NCBI GenBank assembly: GCA_964551985.1
Contig: CAZKFG010000001.1
Coordinates: 1-64,000, forward strand
Length of the DNA stretch: 64,000 bases
Origin: CAZKFG01 sp964551985
Lineage (GTDB): Bacteria > Bacillota > Negativicutes > Acidaminococcales > JAISLQ01
Direction: 5' to 3'
Translations under genes and position numbers: made by a program
Part shown: in pieces, positions 53,694 to 61,974 of the stretch
Position numbering within the stretch: the first letter of the stretch is position 1
Layout of the letters: each line of letters begins with the position of its first letter
The notes under the pieces: model-generated
The model's input: the letters and a program-made list of their open reading frames with translations, nothing else
Database searches by the model: none
Told to the model about the DNA's origin: nothing

Positions 53694-55061
53694 ATGAATT
53701 ACAGCAGTATTTTAGCTAACTATGTTGCAAATACTAATTATAATAATATTCCAAAAGAAACTATCGAGTGGACAAAAAAAATTATGCTAGATACTCTATC
53801 TTGCGCAGTAGCAGGTTTTACAATGGCACCGGAAGAATGCGGCTGGATAGATAAAATAGTTCAAGAAATGGGCGGGTCGCCTGATGCTACAGTTTGGAAG
53901 ACTGGTCTTAAAACATCAACTATGAATGCTGCACTCGCCAATGCAACAATGATTCATACAGTTGATTTTGATGATACACATTTAGAGTCAGTTGCGCATT
54001 TAGGTGCAGGTATACTTGCCACAGCTTTTGCTGTCGGCGAAAAGCAAAAAGCTGGCGGCAAAGAAGTAATAACTGCTTTTGTTTTAGGTTTTGAAATAGC
54101 CTCTAGAGTCGGAAACGCTGTCAACAAATTCGGACGCACACATTATAAATATTGGCACCCTACGGCAACAATGGGTACAATCGGCGCTGCGATTACTGCG
54201 GCTAAGCTAATGAAACTATCAGCTAAAGGCATTGAACAAGCACTCGGACTTGGCGTAGATCAAGCTGTAGGCTTTAGGTATTGCATTGATAAAGGAGACT
54301 ATTCAAAAAGTTTACATCCTGGCTTTGCAGCCATGCGCGGCGTTCTTTCAGCACACATAATAGCTGTTGGTGCAAATGGTCCAGAAGGTTTATTAGAATA
54401 CGAAACAGGTTTTTGCAGTGCAATGGCAAATCCACCAACAATGGAGTGCCTAACTGAAGAACTTGGTGAAAAATATTATATTATGACAGATTCACTCAAA
54501 TTTTTCCCCACTATCCACTGTAGTCATACAGGTATAGAAGGTATGATTAACATTGTAAATAAACACCAACTAAACCATAAAGAGATAGCAAGCATTGACA
54601 TTAAAGTCACCGAGCTTGCCAAAGGTCAAGGCATGACCTTTGACCCACAAACAACTCTCGCCGCTCGGCTAAGCATTCCTTATTCAGTAGCTACTGCCGC
54701 AGTAAAAGGCAATTTAACTCTTAAAGATTTTGATGAAATAAGTTTAAAAAATAAATATGTGCGGCAACTAATGCAAAAAATAACTATTGATTCTGAGCCT
54801 AAGTTCAATAAAGAATACCCTAAAGGTCTTGTTACACAGCTTAAAGTTAAAACTTTATCAGGGCAAGAGTATGAAGAGTTGATTGTCTATCCTAAAGGTC
54901 ATCCCGAAAGACCTGTTACAGATAAGGATATATTTGATAAATACGAATTTTTAAGCACAATTACTTGGAATAAAGAAAAATCAGATAATATTAAAGCCCA
55001 TATGCTGGCTTTAGATAGCATTAACGATATTTCCGATTTTATTAAGCAAGTAGTTTCTTAA
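53694..55061 (+). CDS. MmgE/PrpD family protein
   Basis: A 455-residue protein of the family that includes 2-methylcitrate dehydratase and cis-aconitate decarboxylase (IRG1/CAD). The residues that form the active site in CAD are present: Asp/His in HTVDFDDTHL, His in YWHPTATMG, Lys in GDYSKSLHPG and His in TIHCSHTG. It could dehydrate a hydroxy-tricarboxylate or decarboxylate cis-aconitate to itaconate; sequence alone does not decide. ATG 53694 is used, with AGGAGG seven bases away; a GTG at 53688 lies inside the binding site. Confidence 0.87.
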   Translation: MNYSSILANYVANTNYNNIPKETIEWTKKIMLDTLSCAVAGFTMAPEECGWIDKIVQEMGGSPDATVWKTGLKTSTMNAALANATMIHTVDFDDTHLESVAHLGAGILATAFAVGEKQKAGGKEVITAFVLGFEIASRVGNAVNKFGRTHYKYWHPTATMGTIGAAITAAKLMKLSAKGIEQALGLGVDQAVGFRYCIDKGDYSKSLHPGFAAMRGVLSAHIIAVGANGPEGLLEYETGFCSAMANPPTMECLTEELGEKYYIMTDSLKFFPTIHCSHTGIEGMINIVNKHQLNHKEIASIDIKVTELAKGQGMTFDPQTTLAARLSIPYSVATAAVKGNLTLKDFDEISLKNKYVRQLMQKITIDSEPKFNKEYPKGLVTQLKVKTLSGQEYEELIVYPKGHPERPVTDKDIFDKYEFLSTITWNKEKSDNIKAHMLALDSINDISDFIKQVVS

Positions 55062-55083
55062 AAAATCATAAGGAGCGAGCAAT

Positions 55084-55767
55084 ATGAGTCACGAAAATAA
55101 ATTATGCGTAGTTAAGGCAAGCAAAAGCCACGGCCCTGCACCAATTCCTGTAGAAGGAAAGTGGGTAGCTGTACAAAATATCACTGATATTTCAGGTGTA
55201 ACACACGGTTGCGGTAAATGTGCTCCGCAAATGGGGACTTGCAAACTAACACTTAATGTAAAAGCAGGTATCATCCAAGAAGCACTAATTGAAACTACCG
55301 GTTGTTCGGGCATAACACAAGCAGCTACAATGGCTGTCGAAGTTATGCCAGGGAAAAATTTGCTGGAAATTTTGAATACTGATTTACTATGTGATGCGAT
55401 AAACGAATCAATGAGACAGTTGTTCAATCAGATGATTTACGGACGCAGTCAAACATCTTATTCATTAGACGGATTAGCCGTTGGCGCTTGTTGGGAAGAT
55501 TTAGGCGCTGGTGCTTGGAGCCAAGTGGGTACAACTTATGGCACTTTAGCAAATGGTCCTCGTTATTTGGCTGTAAATGGTGGCTATGTTACGCGTATGG
55601 CACTAGACGAAAAACAAGAGGTTATTGGCTATGAGTATGTGAACATTGCAAAACTAATGAGCTCAATAGATGACGGCAAAGAGCCCAACCAAGCTTATAC
55701 TCAAGCATTAACTACCTATGGCAGATTTTCTGAAGCAAAAAAATATATAAATCCGCGTAAAGAATAG
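55084..55767 (+). CDS. NifU-like iron-sulfur scaffold family protein (copy 2)
   Basis: A 227-residue paralogue of the protein at 50650, with the same cysteine framework (HGCGKCAP, TGCSGITQ, DLLCD) plus an extra Cys in QMGTCKL. Both copies end in PRKE. It is 11 bases before its GGGtGRT partner. Keeping two diverged pairs in one operon suggests two different partners or substrates rather than gene dosage. Confidence 0.82.
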   Translation: MSHENKLCVVKASKSHGPAPIPVEGKWVAVQNITDISGVTHGCGKCAPQMGTCKLTLNVKAGIIQEALIETTGCSGITQAATMAVEVMPGKNLLEILNTDLLCDAINESMRQLFNQMIYGRSQTSYSLDGLAVGACWEDLGAGAWSQVGTTYGTLANGPRYLAVNGGYVTRMALDEKQEVIGYEYVNIAKLMSSIDDGKEPNQAYTQALTTYGRFSEAKKYINPRKE

Positions 55768-55778
55768 GAGGCGGTATA

Positions 55779-56774
55779 ATGATTAGTTTTGAATGTTACG
55801 AACTGAGAAAACCAGCTATAGATAAATGTTTGGCAAAATATAACATAAAAAGCTTACAAGAAGCTGATGAACTCTTAAAAGCTAAAGATATAGACATTCA
55901 CAAAATTATAAAAGGTATCCAGCCAATATGTTTTGAAGATGCTTGCTGGGCATATGTTTTAGGTGGGGCTATCGCTTTAAAAAGCGGCGAAAAAGATCCT
56001 TATGTTCTAGCTAAAATTATCGGCGAAGCTCTGCAAGCATTTTGCACTCTAGGTTCAGTCGCAGACCAACGCCAGATAGGTATAGGTCACGGTGAGCTTG
56101 CTGCAAGATTGCTCAATGAAAAAACAAATTGCTTTGCAATGGTTGCAGGTCATGATTCTTTTGCTGGAGCTGAAGGAGCAAATGCTATAACAAATTCTGT
56201 AAAAACAGTAAGAAAAAATCCACTACAAGTTATACTACTAGGTCTTGGCAAAGATGCCGCCTATATGATTGCTCGCATTAGCGGTTTTACTTATGTACAA
56301 ACAGATTTTAACCATACAACAGGCGAACTTACAACAATTGGCAAAACTGCCTTTTCTGATGATATTCGTGCCAAAGTTAAATGCTATGGCGCTCACAGCG
56401 TTGATGAAGGTGTTGCTATAATGAAAGAAAATAAAGCTGATGTTTCCATTACAGGCAACGCCACGAATATGAGTCGTTTTACAATCCCTGTTGTAGGCAC
56501 ATACAAAAAATGGTGTAATGACAATGGTAAAAGCTATTTTTCTGTAGCATCAGGCGGCGGTACTGGCAGAACCATAAACCCAGATGAAGCAGGAGCTGGT
56601 GCGGCATCTTATGGTCTGACTGATAATCTTGGAAAAATGCATGCAGATGCTCAATTTGCAGGCTCGTCATCAGTTCCAGGTCACGTTGAAATGATGGGTT
56701 ATATAGGAATGGGCAACAATCCTATGGTTGGTGCTACTGTAAGCATAGCTGTAAAAATATCCGAACTTTATTAA
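55779..56774 (+). CDS. GGGtGRT family protein (copy 2)
   Basis: A 331-residue paralogue of the protein at 51349, with ASGGGTGRTINPDEAG and the same conserved blocks (CFEDACWAYVLGGAIA, GIGHGELAARLL). The two copies differ most at the N terminus and around residues 180-210. AGGAGG precedes. It is followed after 32 bases by the HMG-CoA-lyase-type gene, as expected for one transcript. Confidence 0.85.
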   Translation: MISFECYELRKPAIDKCLAKYNIKSLQEADELLKAKDIDIHKIIKGIQPICFEDACWAYVLGGAIALKSGEKDPYVLAKIIGEALQAFCTLGSVADQRQIGIGHGELAARLLNEKTNCFAMVAGHDSFAGAEGANAITNSVKTVRKNPLQVILLGLGKDAAYMIARISGFTYVQTDFNHTTGELTTIGKTAFSDDIRAKVKCYGAHSVDEGVAIMKENKADVSITGNATNMSRFTIPVVGTYKKWCNDNGKSYFSVASGGGTGRTINPDEAGAGAASYGLTDNLGKMHADAQFAGSSSVPGHVEMMGYIGMGNNPMVGATVSIAVKISELY

Positions 56775-56806
56775 CAAAAAATTTATCAAACATAGGAGCT
56801 TGAAAA

Positions 56807-57706
56807 ATGAAACAAAAAATTGATATTATTGAGGTAGGACCACGTGATGGCTTTCAAAATATCGCCGAATACATACCTATGCAAACAAAAATGGATATTA
56901 TTGAAGGTCTGATAGATGCAGGTGTTAAAAGTATGCAATTTACCTCATTTGTCAATCCTAAAGTAATACCACAACTAAAAGATGCTAAAGAGATTTCTGA
57001 AAAATGCTTGGCAAAATATCCAAACTTAGAACTATATGCTCTTGTGCCAAATGCTAAAGGCGCTAAAATAGCCGTTGATGTTGGCATGAAAAAGGTTTCT
57101 ACTGTCGTCTCTCTTAGCGAAACACATAATCTTGCCAACATCAAAAGCTCGCACGTCCAATCTATCGAAGGCTTACTGGAAATAAAAAATAACTTTCCTG
57201 AGCTTAAAGTATGCATAGATTTAGCAACTGCTTTTGGTTGCCCGTTTGAAGGAATACCAAGCATTCAAAAACTTGTTGACTTTGTCGGCAGGATAAGCGC
57301 TCTTGGCTTTCGTGAATTTAATATCTGTGATACAATTGGTATAGCTAATCCAAAGCAAGTTAGGCACACAATGAAAAAACTTATTGCAACATTTATTGAC
57401 TGTCAATTCCAAGTACATATTCACGATACACGCAATATGGGTATGGTAAATACACTATCTGCTATCGAAAGTGGCGTAACGCAAGTACAAACTACACTTG
57501 GCGGACTTGGCGGATGTCCCTTTGCACCAGGCGCTTCTGGTAACACCGCAACAGAAGACCTTGTTTACATGCTAGAACAAATGGGCTATGATACAGGAAT
57601 AAATTTTGATAAATTGCTTACTCTTGCTAAATATGAGCGTGAAGCTATACCTAGCGGTTGTTACAGCGGTCACCATATGAACATTAGCAAAAGTTGCAGC
57701 GTCTAA
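56807..57706 (+). CDS. HMG-CoA-lyase-type enzyme
   Basis: A 299-residue DRE-TIM metallolyase: EVGPRDGFQNIAEY supplies the metal-binding Asp and catalytic Arg, HIHDTRNMG the His ligands, and GGLGGCPFAPGASGN the catalytic Cys loop. It should cleave a 3-hydroxy-3-methyl-type CoA ester, such as HMG-CoA to acetyl-CoA plus acetoacetate. Other tertiary-hydroxy CoA esters, for instance citramalyl-CoA to acetyl-CoA plus pyruvate, are possible. It would complete the cluster by breaking the chain that the first gene activates. Confidence 0.9.
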   Translation: MKQKIDIIEVGPRDGFQNIAEYIPMQTKMDIIEGLIDAGVKSMQFTSFVNPKVIPQLKDAKEISEKCLAKYPNLELYALVPNAKGAKIAVDVGMKKVSTVVSLSETHNLANIKSSHVQSIEGLLEIKNNFPELKVCIDLATAFGCPFEGIPSIQKLVDFVGRISALGFREFNICDTIGIANPKQVRHTMKKLIATFIDCQFQVHIHDTRNMGMVNTLSAIESGVTQVQTTLGGLGGCPFAPGASGNTATEDLVYMLEQMGYDTGINFDKLLTLAKYEREAIPSGCYSGHHMNISKSCSV

Positions 57707-57729
57707 ATAATTTTAAGGTGGTTAGTCCT

Positions 57730-58404
57730 ATGAGTAAAGATAACACTACATCTCAACCGGCAATAGAATATGATGCTAATATAACAAAAACTATACCCTA
57801 CTACCAAACTATCCAAAAAGAGAGTTTAAAACTTATATCTCAATTAAATCCTAATCCTCAAACCTGGCTGGATGCTGGATGTGGTACAGCAAATTTAGCA
57901 CAACAAGCAATGCAACTGTTTCTAAATTGCAAATTTACCCTCTCCGACCCATCTGAACAAATGCTAAACATTGCTAAAGAAAAGCTTAATTCTTACAATT
58001 GTACATTTTTATTCGGTGGTACAGAAGATTTGCAATTACCTAAAGACAATTTTGATGTAATAACAGCCTTTCTATCGCATCATTACTCTAGTAGAGAAAT
58101 AAAAGAAAATATTTTAAGCAATTGTTATCACGCCTTAAAACAAGAGGGCATTTATATGACAATAGAAACTGTTCTCAAAGACTCTAAATTAGCTATAGAT
58201 ACAGGAACAGAGCTATGGCGACAAGCCCAAATAACAGCAGGAAAAACTGTAGATGCCGCCAACAAACACGTAAGTAGGCTTGGCACAGAACTTGCCCCAG
58301 TAACAATACACGAACATTTTGACTTAATGAAAAAAGCAGGCTTTAAAATAGTAGAACTATACTGGGTTTCAGGAATGCAAGCTGCTTTTTATGCAATTAA
58401 ATAA
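57730..58404 (+). CDS. Class I SAM-dependent methyltransferase
   Basis: A 224-residue methyltransferase with motif I LDAGCGTANLA, an acidic residue after strand 2 (FTLSDPSEQML) and FDVITAFLSHHY as motif IV region. Substrate unknown. ATG 57730 follows AAGGTGG by eight bases; an in-frame ATG at 57694 would overlap the lyase gene. It is the last gene before a terminator, so it may belong to the acid cluster; a carboxyl methyltransferase such as the trans-aconitate enzyme Tam is one option, though the sequence is too generic to say. Confidence 0.8.
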   Translation: MSKDNTTSQPAIEYDANITKTIPYYQTIQKESLKLISQLNPNPQTWLDAGCGTANLAQQAMQLFLNCKFTLSDPSEQMLNIAKEKLNSYNCTFLFGGTEDLQLPKDNFDVITAFLSHHYSSREIKENILSNCYHALKQEGIYMTIETVLKDSKLAIDTGTELWRQAQITAGKTVDAANKHVSRLGTELAPVTIHEHFDLMKKAGFKIVELYWVSGMQAAFYAIK

Positions 58405-58406
58405 AT

Positions 58407-58434
58407 AAAAAACCCTGCACATGCAGGGTTTTTT
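58407..58434. terminator. Bidirectional terminator at the end of the acid cluster
   Basis: AAAAAACCCTGCA pairs with TGCAGGGTTTTTT across a two-base centre; T runs lie on both strands. It ends the plus-strand cluster and the minus-strand protease gene. Confidence 0.9.
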
Positions 58435-58435
58435 A

Positions 58436-59557
58436 TTACGCTTTAGCAACAACTTTGACTACCGCATTTTTATATAAATTAAATATTTGTTGTGCATTTA
58501 AATTATTGTGATTGCTACCATATAACAAATTATTACCACCATCAACACTGTTAGCAAGTACATATAAATAATCTGTTTTTATAGCAAAATTAACATTTTG
58601 AGCTACATTAACATTCATCCCTGACGAAGTTATTCCCACAACTTCGCCTTTAGCATTAAACATCGGTCCACCACTATTCCCAGGTTGTATAGGTATACTA
58701 ATCTGCAAAAATCTTATATCATTATTGAACCCAGCGATACTGTTTACTATTCCTTCACTCACTTTTGCTTTTTCGCCAAGAGTGTCCCCTAGTGGATGTC
58801 CTATTGTAAATACCGGCTCGCCAGGTTTTACATTTTTCGCATTACCCATTTTCAGTGGTTCTAAGTCAACAAACGATGCTATCTTTAAAATAGCCAAATC
58901 ATTTGCCGGATCAGTTCCTACGACAGTTGCCGCTATTTTAGCACCCGAGTCTAAAACAATATCAACCTCTTTTGCTTTGGCAACAACGTGATGATTTGTA
59001 GCAATTAAGTTTTTCGTGATAAAAAATCCTGTTCCAGTGCCACTAGGCTTTACTTGACCGGCATCTGCTTGAACGTAGTTAGTTCTTACAAGCACACCTT
59101 GCTCAAAACCAATTATATTGTAATTAATAACATCCTGATCTCTACCTGATATAACAAATAATGTATTGCTATTAGATTTAGCACCCCAACCATTTACAAG
59201 AACCCAAAATCCTTTATACACATTACTATTAGCCATTTTTCTAAAAGCAATCATAGTTTGACTACCTTTAAATTTACCAGAAGTGTAATTTCCGAAAACT
59301 ATACCAATATAATCATAATCGCTATAAAAATTAGAAGTGTTTTTTACAATTGCTATATCCCAATTAGTACTGGCATCATTCCAAACGCCTTCAATGCTGT
59401 CAAGTTCTCTATTAGTAAAAAATTTCTGAATTAATTCTTCTCGAGTTAATTTCCCAAAAGGATAATGTTTGGTCGCTTCTTCTTCCGCACTACAAACACC
59501 TGTAGAAAAAACTATCAAAGTACACATTAAAATAAACAAACTAAAAATCTTGCGCAA
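58436..59557 (-). CDS. Secreted trypsin-like (HtrA-type) serine protease
   Basis: A 373-residue protein with a signal peptide (MRKIFSLFILMCTLIVF, cleavage near CSA-EEE). About 120 N-terminal residues form a beta-rich domain I cannot name. The protease domain (about 160-330) follows, with the full catalytic triad: His in ATNHHVVA, Asp in ANDLAILKI and Ser in GNSGGPMF. There is no PDZ domain, unlike DegP/HtrA. It probably acts in the periplasm on damaged or specific proteins. GGAGG precedes. It is unrelated to the clusters on either side. Confidence 0.85.
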   Translation of the reverse strand: MRKIFSLFILMCTLIVFSTGVCSAEEEATKHYPFGKLTREELIQKFFTNRELDSIEGVWNDASTNWDIAIVKNTSNFYSDYDYIGIVFGNYTSGKFKGSQTMIAFRKMANSNVYKGFWVLVNGWGAKSNSNTLFVISGRDQDVINYNIIGFEQGVLVRTNYVQADAGQVKPSGTGTGFFITKNLIATNHHVVAKAKEVDIVLDSGAKIAATVVGTDPANDLAILKIASFVDLEPLKMGNAKNVKPGEPVFTIGHPLGDTLGEKAKVSEGIVNSIAGFNNDIRFLQISIPIQPGNSGGPMFNAKGEVVGITSSGMNVNVAQNVNFAIKTDYLYVLANSVDGGNNLLYGSNHNNLNAQQIFNLYKNAVVKVVAKA

Positions 59558-60202
59558 ACAAACCGCCTCCTTAAAATCATGCCATATAATTCCTATGTGT
59601 ATATTTTACTAAATATTGATTGTAAGAGCAATTATTTTTTGCAAACAAAAAATAACCTTCCATAATATGGAAGGTTATTTTATTGAACTGATAGTTAAGT
59701 AAGCTTCCAAAAACAAATCTAATTAGCAGATTTATTTTTACATCATGCCGCCCTGATAATTCTCGTTTAGTATAGTTTGCTTAATTTGATATAGTGAGCT
59801 AAATAGCTGGTTTTTTAAAAATACTGTTAGGTTTAGTTTGAATGATTTTATTATAAAAATATAATTATGTGGTCAAATAAACTCATATATAGATACTACA
59901 CAATTCTTACAAAAATTGTCATCACTTAAAACCAAGCAGAAGTTTGTAAATATGATAAGTTGCTTTTTCTATTTTTATCACTTTTCAAAAACTCTGTATT
60001 TTAAATTCTTTTCAATGTGTATTTTCGCATTGTAACCTAACTATTTTTACCTATCTTTAATTATCGTTGCTGCGAATTTTCCACTAAAATCAAACATTTT
60101 ATGCGATTTTAAACCATTGACAATAACATCTGTACACTCATGTAGTATTTTGTTTAGTGTCAAATAAATAATAAGACAAATATACTTTGTTGTTTTAATT
60201 AT
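59558..60202. other. Gene-free region with one hairpin
   Basis: The 645-base gap between the protease gene and the CoA-transferase gene holds one strong inverted repeat, AAATAACCTTCCAT and its complement (59649-59681). This could be a distal terminator of the minus-strand acid operon, about 520 bases after its last stop. A short minus-strand frame at 60054-60160 reads as possible peptide but has no start or ribosome binding site. Otherwise I see nothing. Confidence 0.5.
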
Positions 60203-60853
60203 TCAAAAAGTAATAAACTTAATATTTTCTGAGATAATTAAATCTGCTTCTGTTGCTGCAACAACATCTTCTATACTAACTTCTTTATCAATTTCTTTAA
60301 GTATTAGACCATCATTCGTTTTTTCTATTACAGCCATTTCAGTAATAATTAAATCCACTTGATTTACAGCTGTAAATGGCAGGCGGCATTTATTTAGTAT
60401 TTTTGCCTCTCCTTTAGAAGTATGTTCCATTGCTATAATTACTTTTTTAGCACCAACAACCAAATCCATTGCACCACCCATTCCAGGCACTTTTTTGCCT
60501 GGAATAATCCAATTAGATAAATTACCGTACTTGTCAACCTCCAAAGCGCCTAAAACGGTTGCTGCTAAGTGTCCTCCACGAATTATACCAAATGATGTTG
60601 CACTATCAAAGCATGCCGCACCAGCAATCATAGTAACAGGAATTCCCCCTGCATTAACTATATCTTTATCTTCTTTACCTTTGGCAGGACTAGGACCAAC
60701 ACCTAAAAAACCGTTTTCAGAGTGTAAGACTATATTTACACCTTCAGGCAAATAGTTCGCAACTAGTGTAGGAATACCAATACCCAAATTTACGTAATCA
60801 TTATTTACAAATTCTTTTGCTGTACGTCTAGCAATTTTTTCTTTAGCATCCAT
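60203..60853 (-). CDS. 3-oxoacid-type CoA-transferase, subunit B (AtoA/ScoB-like)
   Basis: A 216-residue beta subunit: LGIGIPTLVANYLPEGV is the N-terminal segment and HSENGFLGVGP contains the catalytic Glu that forms the glutamyl-CoA intermediate. With subunit A four bases upstream it makes a family I CoA-transferase acting on acetoacetate, propionate, butyrate or related acids. If the neighbouring lyase releases acetoacetate, this enzyme would reactivate it; otherwise it may provide the CoA ester that starts the pathway. Confidence 0.92.
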   Translation of the reverse strand: MDAKEKIARRTAKEFVNNDYVNLGIGIPTLVANYLPEGVNIVLHSENGFLGVGPSPAKGKEDKDIVNAGGIPVTMIAGAACFDSATSFGIIRGGHLAATVLGALEVDKYGNLSNWIIPGKKVPGMGGAMDLVVGAKKVIIAMEHTSKGEAKILNKCRLPFTAVNQVDLIITEMAVIEKTNDGLILKEIDKEVSIEDVVAATEADLIISENIKFITF

Positions 60854-60857
60854 TTTA

Positions 60858-61514
60858 TCACCTCTCGTCTACAACCAAATAGTCCACAAAAATGCCTGGT
60901 GTTACAACATGTTCTGGCTCAATCTCACCAACCTCTACCAATTGTTCAATTTCAGCAATGACAATTTTGGCTGCACTAGCCATAAGTGGGTTAAAGTTCC
61001 TCGCTGAAGCACGATAAACAAGGTTTCCCATTTTATCAGCTTTATATGCTTTAATTAAAGCAATATCTGCTAATAACGGTAATTCTAGTAAATATTCCTT
61101 ATCCTCTATTTTTATTATTTGCTTACCCTCTTGGACAATAGTCCCAACACCTGTTGGTGTTAAAAATCCACCAAGTCCAAATCCTGCACATCGTATTTTC
61201 TCTGCTAGAGTGCCTTGTGGAATTAAATTTACTGTAACTTTACCATTATTCATTTGCTCGCCAGTTTTGGGATTAGTGCCAATATGACTTACATATAATG
61301 TAGATATTTGTTCGTTATCAATAAGTTTACCAATAGCTCTATCTATAAAAGCTGTGTCATTAGCAATAACAGTTAGATTGTTAACAGGTCTTATCGATAG
61401 CTGTTCTAAGATTAAATCTGGACTACCACAGCCTAAAAAACCACCTATCATTAAAGTAGATTTAGTTTGAACAAAATCCGCTGCTTGAATATCTGTTATA
61501 ATTTTTACTGTCAC
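60858..61514 (-). CDS. 3-oxoacid-type CoA-transferase, subunit A (AtoD/ScoA-like)
   Basis: A 218-residue alpha subunit with STLMIGGFLGCGSPDLI, the glycine-rich CoA-binding motif, and GLGGFLTPTGVGT. It starts with GTG six bases after AGGAGGT. Its stop is four bases before subunit B. A hairpin (61546-61582) lies in the 70-base gap before it and may reduce read-through from the cupin gene. Confidence 0.92.
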   Translation of the reverse strand: MTVKIITDIQAADFVQTKSTLMIGGFLGCGSPDLILEQLSIRPVNNLTVIANDTAFIDRAIGKLIDNEQISTLYVSHIGTNPKTGEQMNNGKVTVNLIPQGTLAEKIRCAGFGLGGFLTPTGVGTIVQEGKQIIKIEDKEYLLELPLLADIALIKAYKADKMGNLVYRASARNFNPLMASAAKIVIAEIEQLVEVGEIEPEHVVTPGIFVDYLVVDER

Positions 61515-61545
61515 CAGTACACCTCCTAATCACAAAAAATCGGTT

Positions 61546-61582
61546 AAAATAGCAAACGAAAAAAATATTCGTTTGCTATTTT
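61546..61582 (-). terminator. Hairpin between cupin gene and CoA-transferase genes
   Basis: Fifteen-base arms AAAATAGCAAACGAA and TTCGTTTGCTATTTT with a seven-base loop. On the minus strand it lies just after the cupin stop and ends in TTTT, so it could be a partial terminator inside the operon, setting different levels for the genes before and after. Confidence 0.55.
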
Positions 61583-61584
61583 AT

Positions 61585-61959
61585 TTATCCTTGATTGACT
61601 GCCTCACTAGAATTTTCTCTTGCTGGTGTATAGATAACAAGAAATGTTGCCGCGTCTGTTTGGCAAATAACTTTATGAAGGCTATTTTTAAAGAATATAA
61701 TAAAATCGTCTTTTCCCAAAACAACATCATCACCATCGCCAGTAACTTTTAGCTGACCACTTAACACAAACATACACTGTTCAAACTCTGAATGAAAATG
61801 TGCTTTTGCATGACCTGTTTTACCCATTTTCCCATATATAACCTCTATATGTTCAGCGCCATCTTTTGGACCAATAAGACGCCTGTTAAAAGTATCATCG
61901 TGTCCTGGTGGCGTATATTCTTTTATCTCTTTAAAAGAAACTTTTTTGTATCGATTCAT
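61585..61959 (-). CDS. Cupin-domain protein
   Basis: A 124-residue single-domain cupin: GKTGHAKAHFHSEFEQCMFVLSG is motif 1 with two His, a Glu and a further His-like spacing, and NSLHKVICQTDA is motif 2. It probably binds a metal ion and acts as a small isomerase, decarboxylase or sensor; cupins of this kind also occur as helper proteins in acid-degradation operons. It follows the HMGL-like gene after 15 bases. Confidence 0.85.
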   Translation of the reverse strand: MNRYKKVSFKEIKEYTPPGHDDTFNRRLIGPKDGAEHIEVIYGKMGKTGHAKAHFHSEFEQCMFVLSGQLKVTGDGDDVVLGKDDFIIFFKNSLHKVICQTDAATFLVIYTPARENSSEAVNQG

Positions 61960-61974
61960 TCTATGCCTCCAAAT

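Noticed and set aside
44185..57706. Classical 2-methylcitrate cycle (propionate oxidation), suggested by PrpR, PrpF and PrpD relatives
   Set aside because: No methylcitrate synthase or methylisocitrate lyase is present, and the hydro-lyase is two-subunit, not AcnD-like.
60054..60160. Minus-strand peptide frame (ending KFAATIIKDR) in the large gene-free region, possibly a transposase remnant
   Set aside because: It has no usable start codon, no ribosome binding site and no recognisable family; 36-40 codons are expected by chance in a 645-base gap.
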